Origin: Myxococcales bacterium 68-20
GTDB taxonomy: Bacteria; Myxococcota_A; Polyangia; Polyangiales; Polyangiaceae
Direction of reading: 5' to 3'
DNA length: 64,000 bases
NCBI GenBank assembly: GCA_001899635.1
Contig: MKVQ01000049.1
Span: 89,017-153,016 of the forward strand
How positions within the stretch are numbered: the first letter of the stretch is position 1; each line of letters opens with the position of its first letter. Positions 16,444 to 25,906 of this stretch are shown here, in pieces. The translations under genes and the position numbers were made by a program. The notes beneath the pieces were generated by a model that did not search any database, was not told the origin of the DNA, and saw only the letters and a program-made list of their open reading frames with translations.

Positions 16444-16693
16444 AGCGCGCCGCCGAGATCCTCTGCGACTGACGGTAGAGCCAACAGGACCGGACCGGAG
16501 CTGGCTTCCTCGAACGAGACGAGCCGCGGAACGGCTGACGCGCAGCAGGCTCCGCGTTCCTCGACGGCATCTACCCAGCGCCCATGGTCGGAACGTCGGC
16601 TCGAGGCGGCCCGCGCGCAGCGCGTGACGCGCGCTGCTTCCTCTCCGTGCCGCTCGGCGTGAATCCGGTCGAAGATCCATCGTCTCACGAAGG

Positions 16694-17092
16694 ATGTCGT
16701 CTCTGGGCCAAGGTCCAGTTCTGCTCCAGCTGCGCGGTGCTCGACCGATTCCGGTCGGGCACCGTGTCGAGGTGCGCGTGTTCTTCGCCGCCGGAGGCAG
16801 CGGTTTCTTCGGCACGGGCGCGCCGGCGCCGGACTTCGAGAGCCCTCTCATCACGGATCTCGAGACGGGCATTGGCTACGGCGCGTTCGAGCATTTCCAT
16901 CCTCCGGTCTCGATGTACACGACGGGCCAGACGTTTCCGTTCTCGCACACGCCGATCGCGGGGCTTCGGGAGCACTCCCGGTGGCTCGGGAAGGTCCTCG
17001 TCTGCAACGTCGTTTTTACCGGGAAGGAGAGGAACGAAATCCAGACGACGCTGCTGATCGAGCCGATGGCGTCGACTCCAGGCTACCGGTGA
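16694..17092 (+). CDS. Hypothetical protein, 132 aa
   Basis: Begins MSSLGQGPVLLQLRGARPIP and ends IEPMASTPGYR. Third codon positions are strongly G/C and the frame is free of unusual codons, which supports a real gene. No signal peptide, membrane segment or family motif is visible; it looks like a small soluble beta-rich protein. The 250-bp stretch before it (16444-16693) holds nothing I can support, and it converges on the BatE gene with 35 bp between stops. Confidence 0.6.
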   Translation: MSSLGQGPVLLQLRGARPIPVGHRVEVRVFFAAGGSGFFGTGAPAPDFESPLITDLETGIGYGAFEHFHPPVSMYTTGQTFPFSHTPIAGLREHSRWLGKVLVCNVVFTGKERNEIQTTLLIEPMASTPGYR

Positions 17093-17127
17093 GCCCCCGC
17101 ATCCCGAGCCCCCGTGAATGATACGGG

Positions 17128-17967
17128 CTAGCGCTTGGCGAGCGGGAGCACGACGCTCGACGGCAGATAGCCGTCCGCGCCGCCGACGATGACGTGGCTG
17201 AAGCCGCCCGTCTCTTCGACGATGCGCGCGCGCGCGCCTTCCGCGACCGGAGCGATGCCGTCGATCGCGAGATGACGAGCATCGAGCAGGCGTGCGTTCG
17301 GCGCGATCACGACGCCCTCTCGCAGGTGGAGGCGCGCATCGCGAGCGGCCCACGCGAGCACCGACGTGACGAGGAGGAGCGCGCCTGCGATCGCGCCCGA
17401 GGTCGTCGCGGCGACCTTGGCGCGAGGCTGCGTCAGAAGGCGGCGGGCGAGGATCGCGCCCGAGAGCACGAGCGCCATGATCGCGGCGATGGCAGCCCAG
17501 ACGTTCTCGGGCAGGAGATCGACGATGGATCGTCCGAGAGAGAACCCATGCCCGATCTCGACCGACTCGCCTGCGCGCGAGCGACGGTGCGCGACCTCGG
17601 AGCGCACGGACGCGAGCGCGGTGGTGGCGTCGGCGATGAGCGAAGGATCGCGGGTGAGCTCGCGTGTCTCTTCGAAACCGTGCGCCGCGCGTCCGAGATC
17701 ACCCGGCTGCTCGGCCCCCGCGCGCACGCGCGCAGCGTAGGCGAGCCCGCGATCGAAGCTGATGACTGCATCGATGACGCCACGATCCGCGAGTGCCTCG
17801 AGCTTGGCGATCGCCTCGCCGGGGCGATCCGCGACGAGCGCTTCGTGCGCGCCGAGGAAGAGCGCGGTCGGATCCATCTCCTCGTGCGGAGCGTCCTCGT
17901 CGGCGCGGGCCGTGGTGGCGAGCGCGACACACGCGAGGAGCACGGGGAACGAGACGCGCGATCTCAC
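17128..17967 (-). CDS. batE: BatE-like TPR / SH3 membrane protein
   Basis: A 279-residue protein from a GTG at 17967 that overlaps the batD stop by 4 bp (GTGA). It has a signal-like N-terminus (VSFPVLLACVALATTARADE), a helical repeat region of TPR type (about 30-120), two membrane helices (VWAAIAAIMALVLSGAILA and SGAIAGALLLVTSVLAWAA) and a C-terminal SH3-like part (VVIAPNARLLDA through GGADGYLPSSVVLPL). TPR, two helices and SH3 is the usual BatE plan. It is the last gene of the MoxR/Bat operon. Bat proteins are membrane-associated and linked to stress tolerance in other bacteria, with no agreed biochemical role. Confidence 0.85.
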   Translation of the reverse strand: MRSRVSFPVLLACVALATTARADEDAPHEEMDPTALFLGAHEALVADRPGEAIAKLEALADRGVIDAVISFDRGLAYAARVRAGAEQPGDLGRAAHGFEETRELTRDPSLIADATTALASVRSEVAHRRSRAGESVEIGHGFSLGRSIVDLLPENVWAAIAAIMALVLSGAILARRLLTQPRAKVAATTSGAIAGALLLVTSVLAWAARDARLHLREGVVIAPNARLLDARHLAIDGIAPVAEGARARIVEETGGFSHVIVGGADGYLPSSVVLPLAKR

Positions 17968-19979
17968 TCGGAGCTCCTCCGGCTCGAGGGAGGCGCCGAG
18001 TCGGTCGGCTGCAGCGAAGCGCGCTTGCTCGAGTGAGTGGCGACGGCGCCCATCGCCTCCTTCGCGCGCTTCCAGAGTGAGTGCGCCGTATCCATCGTCA
18101 CGCCGCCCGGGGAGAACCGTGCGCCCTCGCACTCGGAGAGGATCTGCATCGCGGACTTTGCCGTGGTCTCGGAGACGCCGGCGTCGGCTAGCTCGCGGAC
18201 CGCGCCGTCGCCGGACGTGCCGCGGATGTTCACGCCGGTGCTCGCGAGGATCTCTGCCTCGACCGCACGGGCGATGGCTGCGATCGTGGCCTTACCGTCG
18301 TCGCCCTTCAGTGCGGACTCGGCCTCGTTGCGCCGGTCGCGTGCGATGCGCTCCGGCGAGGGAGCGGCGTTGGCTCGCCGCTCGCGCGCTCGACGGACTG
18401 CACCGCCGAGTGCGATCATGGAGACGCAAGCGAGGGGCGAGCCGAAGAGCGCGCCCCAGTACACCGGCCACTCGGTGAGGAAGGTCTCGCTCTGCTTGCC
18501 TTCGAGCGCGGCGCGCGGCTTCGGCAAGTCGGGGAGGGGTGTCTCCGCGACCTCCGGGCCGGCGTCCGGCTTGTCCACCTTCGCGACCTGGACGATGCCG
18601 AGCGAGGTGCGTGCGATCTCGTACTTTCGCGTCTGAGGATCGAAGTACGGGAGGCGGATCTCGCCGAGATCGACCGCGCCTTCCTTGTGGATCAGGACCA
18701 CGTAGGAGAACGTCCTCGTCCCGCCGAACTTGTCGTTCGACACGGGCCCGAGGCTGTCGCGTGTCTGCGGCTCGAGCCATTCGACGCCGGCGATCTCCGG
18801 AGTCGGGAGCTTCGCGGGCATGTTCCCGCTGCCGCGCAGCTCGACGGTGACGCCGACGGCGCCATGCTGATCGATGTTCCGCGGCGTGGTCGATGCGGAG
18901 AGGGAGAAGTCGCCGGTGTCGCCGATCTGGTAGCCCGCCGGGCGGTTCGCGACCGGCGGCTCGCTCACGTCGACGAAGAGCGTCTCGCTCTCGCGCAGGC
19001 CGACACGTGCCTGCGACAGCGTGAGCGACATCGGCGAGATCGTGAGCCTGCCCGTCTTGATGGGGAAGAGCGCGTTCTTGCGAACGAGCTTCACCGCCCA
19101 CGGCCGTCCGCCGACCATCGCATTGCCGACGTGGACCGCGCGCGTCTCGTCCTGGACGAGCGAGCGCTTCACGAAGTCGGTCGCCGTCGCCTCGTGGACG
19201 TCGGAGGGGCGGCCCTGCCGCGCGCGGATGTCCTCGTAGAGGTAGACGTTGAGCGTGACCTGCTCGCCGACGACCGCGCGCGTCTTGTCGATCGTGGCGT
19301 GGAGGAACGCGATCGGCGCGCGCGGGGCGTCGAGCGCGAGCTTCGGATCGGCGCTCACGCCGCCGAAGGGATCCTGGGCGGCGCTGTCGTCGTCGGTGCC
19401 CGGGAAGAGTCCCTTGAACGGATCGAACGGCGAGCCGCCGCCGAAGGGATCGAACGGCGAGCCGCCGAAGGGATCGAACGGCTGTCGCCCTGGCCGCCGA
19501 GGCTTCGGCTTGCCCTGTCCCGGCGGGACCACGGTCACGCGGGCAGTCGGTCCGTTCCGGCGCGATCCGCCGAACGCGACGCTTCCCGGACCGATCGTGA
19601 AGGTGCCGAGCCTGCCGGCGCTCAGTCGCCAGGTCGCGGTGAGACCGTGCTTGTCGGTCCGTTGACCGTTGATGATCGACACCATGTGCGTCGGCGACGA
19701 CCCGGTATCGACGACGGTGAATGCCGCGGGCGGGGTGAGCCTCGGGTCGGACGGCGCTTCGCTCGTGGTGGAGGTCGCCTGGAGCACGTACGTGACCGTG
19801 TCGCCGAGCTCGATCTCGTTCGCGTCGATGCTGCCGGTGACGTCGATGCCCTGCGCCCGCGCCGGTGCCGTCCACGCGAGCGCGGGGGCGAGCGTCGCGA
19901 GCGTGAGCCCGATGAAGCGCGCGCGTACTCCTATACGGTGAGCTCGAGTCATGAACGGCGCAGTGCACGGGGCGTTCAT
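17964..19979 (-). CDS. batD: BatD-like membrane protein
   Basis: A 671-residue protein with a signal peptide (ARFIGLTLATLAPALAWTAP, cut near ARAQG), a long periplasmic part of repeated beta-sandwich domains and a membrane helix near residue 510 (WGALFGSPLACVSMIALGGA). The opening IDVTGSIDANEIELGDTVTY and the later TIDKTRAVVGEQVTLNVYLY are the oxygen-tolerance/BatD repeats. Between them lies a Pro/Gly/Phe/Asp-rich insert of the FDPFGGSPFDPFG type. The ATG at 19979 is chosen because it overlaps the upstream TGA (ATGA); a second ATG at 19952 is also possible. Ends 4 bp into batE. Confidence 0.88.
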   Translation of the reverse strand: MNAPCTAPFMTRAHRIGVRARFIGLTLATLAPALAWTAPARAQGIDVTGSIDANEIELGDTVTYVLQATSTTSEAPSDPRLTPPAAFTVVDTGSSPTHMVSIINGQRTDKHGLTATWRLSAGRLGTFTIGPGSVAFGGSRRNGPTARVTVVPPGQGKPKPRRPGRQPFDPFGGSPFDPFGGGSPFDPFKGLFPGTDDDSAAQDPFGGVSADPKLALDAPRAPIAFLHATIDKTRAVVGEQVTLNVYLYEDIRARQGRPSDVHEATATDFVKRSLVQDETRAVHVGNAMVGGRPWAVKLVRKNALFPIKTGRLTISPMSLTLSQARVGLRESETLFVDVSEPPVANRPAGYQIGDTGDFSLSASTTPRNIDQHGAVGVTVELRGSGNMPAKLPTPEIAGVEWLEPQTRDSLGPVSNDKFGGTRTFSYVVLIHKEGAVDLGEIRLPYFDPQTRKYEIARTSLGIVQVAKVDKPDAGPEVAETPLPDLPKPRAALEGKQSETFLTEWPVYWGALFGSPLACVSMIALGGAVRRARERRANAAPSPERIARDRRNEAESALKGDDGKATIAAIARAVEAEILASTGVNIRGTSGDGAVRELADAGVSETTAKSAMQILSECEGARFSPGGVTMDTAHSLWKRAKEAMGAVATHSSKRASLQPTDSAPPSSRRSSE

Positions 19980-21022
19980 TTGTCCGCCATCCCGCGCACG
20001 CGGCGCGCCTTGCCCTGCTTCTTCGCGGCCTCTTGCTGAACCGTCGGTGCGTTCTCGAGCTGGTCGAGGATGCGCTCGTCCTGGCTCTGGCGCGAGGGCG
20101 GCGGGGGCTGTTCGGGCTCGTCCTTCTGGTCCTGCTTCGGCGGAGGCTTGTTCTGATCGTCGCCGCCGTCCGAGTCCTTGCCGGCGTCCTGATCCTGATC
20201 GCCGCTGCCCGAGTCCTTGCCGGCGTCCTGATCGTCGTTGTTCCCGCCGTCCGGCTGGTTCTTGTCGTTCCCGCCGTCGGGCTGGTTCTGTTCGTCGTCG
20301 TTCCCGCCGTCGCCGCCGTCGGGGGGCGATGCGTCCGGGCCGGCGTCCTTCTTGTCTTCGATGCGGCGGAGCGCGATCGCGCGGTTCCACGCGGCGTCGC
20401 GGCCGACGGGATCGACGGCGTAGGTCACCTTGCCGGCGTCGGTGTTCGTCCCGATCGGTCCGGCGTCGCCCATCGCGGGCACGAGCTCGAGGGCGTGATC
20501 GTAGGCGGTGACCGCCTCCTTGTAGGCGGCGGTCAAGAAGAGGAGGTTGCCCTCGAGGTAGCGCGCGCGGGCGCGAAGCGAGACGGGCTGCGTGGGATCC
20601 TCCGAGATCGCACGCACGACGCGGAGCGCGCACTCGACCTGGCCGGCGCGCATGCCCTTGAGGTTCGGGTCGAGGAGGCCGGCGTCGTTCTCCTCGTCGC
20701 CGAAGCGGTGACCGTACGTCTCGGCGAGCTTGAAGAGCGCGAGGCCGAGGTCGAACGATCCGTTCGGTCGTTCGCGCACGCGGAGCGGCGTGCCGATGTT
20801 GCCCTCCGAGCAGGCGCCGGTGGTGAGGTAGTCCTGGAGGAGCGTCGCGGCTGTTCCGGCTTCACCGGCGTCGTAGTGGCCGAGCGCCTCGTTCACCTGA
20901 GGAGCTTCGCGCTCGAACGGGCGCGTCGGATCCCATCCGCATGCCGCGACGAGGACGGCGAGCGCCATCGACGCGACGGAGAGGCGACGGAAGCGCCGCA
21001 CGGCACGGGACGCGCCGCTCAT
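19976..21022 (-). CDS. BatC-like TPR lipoprotein with acidic C-terminal tail
   Basis: A 348-residue lipoprotein: VASMALAVLVAACGWD has the lipobox VAAC. Residues about 35-215 are TPR-like helices (VNEALGHYDAGEAGTAATLL; YLEGNLLFLTAAYKEAVTAY). The rest is a very acidic, Asn/Asp/Gln/Pro-rich tail with repeats such as DQDAGKDSGSGDQDQDAGKD. BatC in other bacteria is a TPR protein in this operon position, so a BatC-like role is inferred, but lipid anchoring plus the acidic tail is not typical. Overlaps its neighbours by 4 bp on both sides. Confidence 0.75.
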   Translation of the reverse strand: MSGASRAVRRFRRLSVASMALAVLVAACGWDPTRPFEREAPQVNEALGHYDAGEAGTAATLLQDYLTTGACSEGNIGTPLRVRERPNGSFDLGLALFKLAETYGHRFGDEENDAGLLDPNLKGMRAGQVECALRVVRAISEDPTQPVSLRARARYLEGNLLFLTAAYKEAVTAYDHALELVPAMGDAGPIGTNTDAGKVTYAVDPVGRDAAWNRAIALRRIEDKKDAGPDASPPDGGDGGNDDEQNQPDGGNDKNQPDGGNNDDQDAGKDSGSGDQDQDAGKDSDGGDDQNKPPPKQDQKDEPEQPPPPSRQSQDERILDQLENAPTVQQEAAKKQGKARRVRGMADK

Positions 21023-22215
21023 GCCGCCCTCGCTTTCTTCTTCGGCTTCTTGCCGGCGCCGTCGTCGGGCTTGTCTCGTTCGTCGCGGTTGTCGTCCTTC
21101 CGCTTCTTCCGCCTCCAGCCTCCGGGCGCGAGCCTCATGCCCGGCGGGAGCGCCCCGGCGACACCGAAGGCGAGCCGCGGGAGCGGCGCCTCCGGGATGA
21201 GGCCCTCGGCGATCAGGAGGAGGATCGCGATCCCGAGCGGCCACATGTACTCCTCGTCGAACGCGGTCTCGACGCGTTCGGCCAGCTCTTCGCGCATCAT
21301 CTTCTTGAGCGCGCGCGCGACCTCGTCGATGCCGGTCTCGCCCTTCTCGGCGCGGACGATCGCGCCGCCGGTCGCCTTCGCGATGTCGGCGAGCTGCGCC
21401 TCACCCTCGGCGGTGAGCTCCGTGGTGAGCGTCCGGCCGTTCTCGTCCTTGCGGAAGCCCAGCGTGCGCCCGTCGGGACCGACATCCGGGATCGGCTCCG
21501 GCGCGCGCCCCCCGATCTGGACGACGTCGATGCGCGTGTTCTCGCCTGCGGCTTGCCTCGCGACGCCGACGGGATCGCCTTCGAGGTCCTCGCCATCGGT
21601 GACGAGGACGATCACGCGCACGTGGTCCTTCGACTTCGGATCGCGGGCGAGCACCTCACGCGCGCGCTCGAGCGCCCGGCCGATCGCGGTGCCACCGATC
21701 GGCATGTCGTTCGGCTCGAGCTGGCGGAAGAATTGCGCGATGGCCGCCGAGTCACTCGTGAGCGGGAAGCTCATCGGCTCTCCGGCGAAGGCTACGGCGC
21801 CGAAGCGCGCGCCCGGAAGCTCGCGCACGAGCTTGCCGATCTCGGCCTTCGCGCGCGCGATCCGGCTCGGGGCGACGTCGCGCGCGTACATGCTCTTCGA
21901 GTAGTCGAGCACGATGACCACGTCGAGGTTGGTTGCCGGCACGAGCTTCGTGCCGCGGCCCCACTGCGGCCGCGCGAGCGCGAGGAACGCCGACGTGAGC
22001 GCGACGACGAGCAGCACGCCCTTGAGGGCGCGGCGGCCGGCGGCATCGAACGTCTCGAGGCGCATCACGAGCTTCGGATCGCCGAAGACCGTCGTCGCAC
22101 GTCCGCGACGGATCGACGCGAGGACGAGCGAGGTCGCGAAGAGCGCGACGAGCAGCCCGCACCCGAGCGCCGCGAGCAGGTAGGGCATCGCGGTGAGGTC
22201 GTAGGCGAACCTCAT
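21019..22215 (-). CDS. batB: BatB-like VWA-domain membrane protein
   Basis: A 398-residue protein: two N-terminal membrane helices (LLAALGCGLLVALFATSLVL and GVLLVVALTSAFLALA), a von Willebrand A domain (about 97-290) with the metal-site motif DYSKSMYARD and TDGED, a third helix near 310 (MWPLGIAILLLIAEGLI), and a Lys/Arg/Asp-rich cytoplasmic tail. The MIDAS starts DYSKS rather than the usual DxSxS, so the spacing is kept. It works presumably with BatA as paired VWA proteins. 4-bp overlaps at both ends. Confidence 0.9.
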   Translation of the reverse strand: MRFAYDLTAMPYLLAALGCGLLVALFATSLVLASIRRGRATTVFGDPKLVMRLETFDAAGRRALKGVLLVVALTSAFLALARPQWGRGTKLVPATNLDVVIVLDYSKSMYARDVAPSRIARAKAEIGKLVRELPGARFGAVAFAGEPMSFPLTSDSAAIAQFFRQLEPNDMPIGGTAIGRALERAREVLARDPKSKDHVRVIVLVTDGEDLEGDPVGVARQAAGENTRIDVVQIGGRAPEPIPDVGPDGRTLGFRKDENGRTLTTELTAEGEAQLADIAKATGGAIVRAEKGETGIDEVARALKKMMREELAERVETAFDEEYMWPLGIAILLLIAEGLIPEAPLPRLAFGVAGALPPGMRLAPGGWRRKKRKDDNRDERDKPDDGAGKKPKKKARAA

Positions 22216-23393
22216 GGAAACCTCCGCACGATGACGAGTCGCACGAGCGCCTCGAGCGCGATGAGAGCGACCGCGGGGAAGAGGAGGAGCCCGAAGAGAT
22301 CCTCCATCGTCGCGGCTTGCGCCTCGAACCGCGTCTTCTCGAGCTTGTCGAGGATCGCATGCATGCTCTGCTCGAGGCCCTTCTTGTCGGTCGCGATGAA
22401 GGCGTCGCCGCCGGTGGTGCTCGCGATGCGGCGGAGCAGCTCCGGGTTGACCGGGAAATGCTCCCGCACGAACTTCGGCTGCCCGAAGAGATCGACGCCG
22501 TCCTGCACGTCGACGTCGTCACCGTTGCCGATCTGCACGGTGAAGACCTTCACGCCTTGTGCCTGTGCGAGGTGCGCGGCGTAGTCCGGCGCGATCGAGC
22601 CGGCGTTCGAGTCGCCGTCGGTGAGCAGGATGATCGCCTTCGATCGCGCGGTGGAGCGTCGGAGGCGCGCGACCGCCGTGCCGACGGCGTCGCCGATCGC
22701 GGTGCCGTTGCCGTCGATGAGCCCGAGCTCCATCCTGCTGACGAGCATCGAGAGGAGCGACTTGTCGAGCGTCGGAGGCGAGAGGATGTAAGCCGTCCGT
22801 CCGAAGACGACGACGCCGATGCGATCGTTCTTTCGCCGCGAGACGAATTCGAGGATGACCTCCTTTGCGGTCTCGAGGCGCGTGAGGCGCTGGGCCGGTG
22901 CGCGCGGCGCGCGGGTCTGCTCCGGCGTCTCCGCGTCCATCAGCGCGCGCATCGAGCCGGAGAGGTCGAGCACGACGACCATGTCGATGCCCTTCTCGTC
23001 GGCGTCCTCGCCGCGGAGGACGTTCTGCGGCCGGCCGAGCGCGAGGATCGCGAGGACGAGCGCAGCGCCGCGGAGCATCCCGGGCAAGTCGCGCAGGCGC
23101 GTCCGTAGCCCGCGCGGCCCGGTGAGGAGCGGCGCGATCGCGGCGATGCGCATGCGCGGCGTCCGCGCGTCGGCGGCGAGGGTCATCCGCCATACGACGA
23201 CCCCTGCGATGATCACCGCCGCGCCGCCGAGCACCGGCAGACGCGCCGAGGGCGGGAGGAGCGAGAGCACGGGCACGGTCCACACCGCGGAGAGCCAGGC
23301 CTCGCCGCGCATGAGGATCGGATAGAGGAGCGCGGCGGTGACGAGGAGGAGCGTGCCGAGGACGACGGCGATCGCGCGGCTCGTGCGCGTCAT
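22212..23393 (-). CDS. batA: BatA-like VWA-domain membrane protein
   Basis: A 393-residue protein with N-terminal membrane helices (IAVVLGTLLLVTAALLYPIL; LPVLGGAAVIIAGVVVW; MLRGAALVLAILALG), a VWA domain with an intact MIDAS (DLSGSMRAL, and LLTDGDSNAGSIAPDYAAHL further on), and a C-terminal helix (LFGLLLFPAVALIALEALV). The DLSGS motif makes it the better-conserved of the two VWA proteins here. It overlaps both neighbours by 4 bp, which argues that all products are made together. Confidence 0.92.
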   Translation of the reverse strand: MTRTSRAIAVVLGTLLLVTAALLYPILMRGEAWLSAVWTVPVLSLLPPSARLPVLGGAAVIIAGVVVWRMTLAADARTPRMRIAAIAPLLTGPRGLRTRLRDLPGMLRGAALVLAILALGRPQNVLRGEDADEKGIDMVVVLDLSGSMRALMDAETPEQTRAPRAPAQRLTRLETAKEVILEFVSRRKNDRIGVVVFGRTAYILSPPTLDKSLLSMLVSRMELGLIDGNGTAIGDAVGTAVARLRRSTARSKAIILLTDGDSNAGSIAPDYAAHLAQAQGVKVFTVQIGNGDDVDVQDGVDLFGQPKFVREHFPVNPELLRRIASTTGGDAFIATDKKGLEQSMHAILDKLEKTRFEAQAATMEDLFGLLLFPAVALIALEALVRLVIVRRFP

Positions 23394-24877
23394 GTCTCGC
23401 CTCCTTCCGGGGGCTCACGGCGCGGAGGTCTTGACGACGTCGTCGGCTCGCGCTCGCCCTTGCCCTCGCCGGCCTTCGCGTCGGGCTCGGATGCCGAGGC
23501 GGTGCCCGATGAGGTCGCGTCGTCCCCGGTCTCGCTCGCGCGCTGCTCGGGTGCGGGGGCCGGCTCGTCCGGATCGGGCGGCTCGTAAGGAGAGCGGACG
23601 CGTGCGCGCGGCGCTTCCTCCGGCTGCGTGAACGGGGCCCGCAGCTGTGCGGCGGCGACCGGATCGACCTCCGGCTCCGGCTCCTCGAGCACGGTGCGGG
23701 CGCCGGTCGACGTCGGCATCGTCCCTCGCACGATCGCCTCACCGGTGGCGATCGACGTCGCGCACTGCTGCTGCGTCGGCGTGAGGTTTGCGAACTTCAC
23801 GAGGTCGCACTCGCGGAGAAAGCTCGCGACGCGATCGAAGGAGATCCCGGGCGCGGGCGCCAGGCTCGTCCGCGACGACGCGTCGGGGGAAGGCCGATCG
23901 AAGCGGATGAAGCCGCCCGCCTGCTTCTTGAGCGCGGCGAGGATCTCGTCGGTCGTCGACTCGAGGCCGTCGAAGCCGAAGCGCGCGCCGAGGTAGCGCC
24001 GGAGCGCGTCGCTCGTTCGGTCGAAGTACTCGCCGTAGCGTTCGTTCTCCAGGAGGCCGGCGTGGCGGACCTCGTCGAGCTCTTCGAGGGCGACCTCCCA
24101 CGGAGGACGCGGCGGCGGAGGTGGCGGCGCGGGCTTCGGCTGATTGAGCTTCCGCCAGAGGAGCACCGCGAGGATCGCTCCGACGACCAGACCGAGCGCC
24201 GCCCATCCGAGCGCCTTCTTCAGCGCCGTCCATTCCTCGCGCTGCGGGAGCCCGCCGGGATTTTCCTTCGGCATCGCGTCCGGCGTGTTCGCGATCGGGT
24301 CCTCGACGACGATCGGATGATCGTGCGTGCACACCGTCGCGATCTCTCCGTTCGCGCGGGCGACCGCGACGGGGAGCGGCGGGAGCATCATCACGTTGCG
24401 GCCCGGGTTCGGCGGCAGGAGGACGACCGGGAGCTCGAGGTGCGTCGTCGCTCCCGGCTTGTCGCCCTGGTCGGGCTCGGTCCAGATCTGCGCGCCGGCG
24501 CCACCGTCCTGATCGGGGATCGCGAAGCCCGCCTGCTTGAGCACCTTCTTCGCCTCGACCGCGCTCGAGAGATCGAGCCCGGAGGGAAGGACGCGCTCGC
24601 CCTTGCCGTGACGCACGGTGATCGAGAGCGTCGCCGCCCAGCCGCTCGTGCCGCGCTGCGGGAAGGTGTCGACGACGACAGGACGCTGCGCGCCCTTCGG
24701 CACGCTCTCGACGCAGCCGTAGGTCGACTCGCCGGCACCGGCACCGGCGTCGGGCGTGGCCGGAGGAGGCGGCGTCGGTCCCTGCGCGCGTGAGGCTCCC
24801 GCTCCGCCGAGCAAGAGCGAGGCGGTCACCAGCAGGCCGAGGAGGCTGAAACCGAGCGAGCGCGCGGGGCGACTCAT
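23390..24877 (-). CDS. Bat-operon membrane protein (DUF4381-like position)
   Basis: A 495-residue protein with a signal peptide (SLGFSLLGLLVTASLLLGGA), a periplasmic beta-rich part (about 50-225), one membrane helix near 240 (ALGWAALGLVVGAILAVLLW) and a cytoplasmic region with the family-like stretch PPWEVALEELDEVRHAGLLE then YGEYFDRTSDALRRYLGARF. The last 110 residues are Pro/Glu/Arg low complexity. Proteins with this layout regularly sit between the DUF58 protein and BatA. Function is unknown. 4-bp overlaps at both ends. Confidence 0.8.
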   Translation of the reverse strand: MSRPARSLGFSLLGLLVTASLLLGGAGASRAQGPTPPPPATPDAGAGAGESTYGCVESVPKGAQRPVVVDTFPQRGTSGWAATLSITVRHGKGERVLPSGLDLSSAVEAKKVLKQAGFAIPDQDGGAGAQIWTEPDQGDKPGATTHLELPVVLLPPNPGRNVMMLPPLPVAVARANGEIATVCTHDHPIVVEDPIANTPDAMPKENPGGLPQREEWTALKKALGWAALGLVVGAILAVLLWRKLNQPKPAPPPPPPRPPWEVALEELDEVRHAGLLENERYGEYFDRTSDALRRYLGARFGFDGLESTTDEILAALKKQAGGFIRFDRPSPDASSRTSLAPAPGISFDRVASFLRECDLVKFANLTPTQQQCATSIATGEAIVRGTMPTSTGARTVLEEPEPEVDPVAAAQLRAPFTQPEEAPRARVRSPYEPPDPDEPAPAPEQRASETGDDATSSGTASASEPDAKAGEGKGEREPTTSSRPPRREPPEGGET

Positions 24878-25884
24878 CGCGTACTGACCCTCCGCGCGCG
24901 GCGGGCGAACAGATCGCGGATCGGGCGGACGAACGAGCCGCCCGTGTCGATCTCGACGGAGTCGAGCCCGAGCTTGAAGAACAGCTGGCGGCGCGCGTCG
25001 CGAATGCGCTGCATCTCGCGCTTGAAGTGCGCGCGGACGCTCGCGTCCGACGTGTCGACGACGACCATCTCGCCGCTCTCGAGGTCCTCGAAGGTCGCGA
25101 GGCCGACGTCGGGCAGCTCGAAGTCGCGCTTGTCGACGAGGACGACGGGGATGACGTCGTGCTTCGCGCTCGCGAGCGACAGCGCACGCTCGTAGCCGGC
25201 GGTGAAGAAGTCCGACACGACGAATGCGACGCTCCGGCGACGGGCGACGTGCGCGAGCGCCTCCAGCGTTGCTTTGAGGTCGGTCGCGGCGCCGAGCTCC
25301 GGGTACGGCGCGGGCGCGAGCCGGCTCATGCGCCCTTCGCCGTCGCCGAGACCTCGCACCGGGCGATGCGCCACCTTCTTCTTCACACGCATGTCGGTCG
25401 AGCGTGCCCCGGCGGCCTCGGGCGCCTCGAAGCCGAGGATCTCGCGCACGACGCGCATGACGTGCTTCTCGCCCTTCTTCGGCGGCACGATGCGTTCGAC
25501 CTTGCTCGTCGAGAGGATGAGCCCCACGCGATCGTTGTTGCGGATCGCGCTGAACGCGAGGAGCGCCGCGACCTCCGAGGCGACCCGCGCCTTCGGGGCG
25601 CGCTGCGTCCCGAAGCGCTCGCTCGCCGAGAGGTCGACCGCCAGCATGACGGTCATCTCGCGCTCCTCGACGAAGACCTTCACGAAGCTCTCGTTCATCC
25701 GCGCGGAGACGTTCCAGTCGATCGTGCGGATGTCGTCGCCCGCCTGGTACGGACGTACCTCGCGGAACGCGAGCCCCTGCCCTTTGAAGCTGGACTTGTA
25801 CGTCCCCGAGAGCTGCTCGTTCGCGAGCCGCGCGGTGTGAATCTCGATCGTGCGGAGGGCCGCGAGGATCTCTCGGGGAATCAT
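24874..25884 (-). CDS. DUF58-domain protein
   Basis: A 336-residue soluble protein with the DUF58 hallmark FREVRPYQAGDDIRTIDWNV (about 41-60), followed by a VWA-like fold whose metal motif reads DLSASERFG. DUF58 proteins are encoded directly after MoxR ATPases and are thought to be their client or adaptor. The ATG at 25884 has GGGAG nine bases upstream; an in-frame GTG three codons earlier (25893) is less likely. It lies 22 bp after the moxR stop. Confidence 0.9.
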   Translation of the reverse strand: MIPREILAALRTIEIHTARLANEQLSGTYKSSFKGQGLAFREVRPYQAGDDIRTIDWNVSARMNESFVKVFVEEREMTVMLAVDLSASERFGTQRAPKARVASEVAALLAFSAIRNNDRVGLILSTSKVERIVPPKKGEKHVMRVVREILGFEAPEAAGARSTDMRVKKKVAHRPVRGLGDGEGRMSRLAPAPYPELGAATDLKATLEALAHVARRRSVAFVVSDFFTAGYERALSLASAKHDVIPVVLVDKRDFELPDVGLATFEDLESGEMVVVDTSDASVRAHFKREMQRIRDARRQLFFKLGLDSVEIDTGGSFVRPIRDLFARRARRVSTR

Positions 25885-25906
25885 GGCGCGCACGCTCCCG
25901 CGGAGG

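Noticed and set aside
17104-17127. Possible hairpin (AGCCC.CGT / ACGGGCT) between convergent genes.
   Set aside because: The stem is short with a bulge and no T-tract; too weak to list as a terminator.
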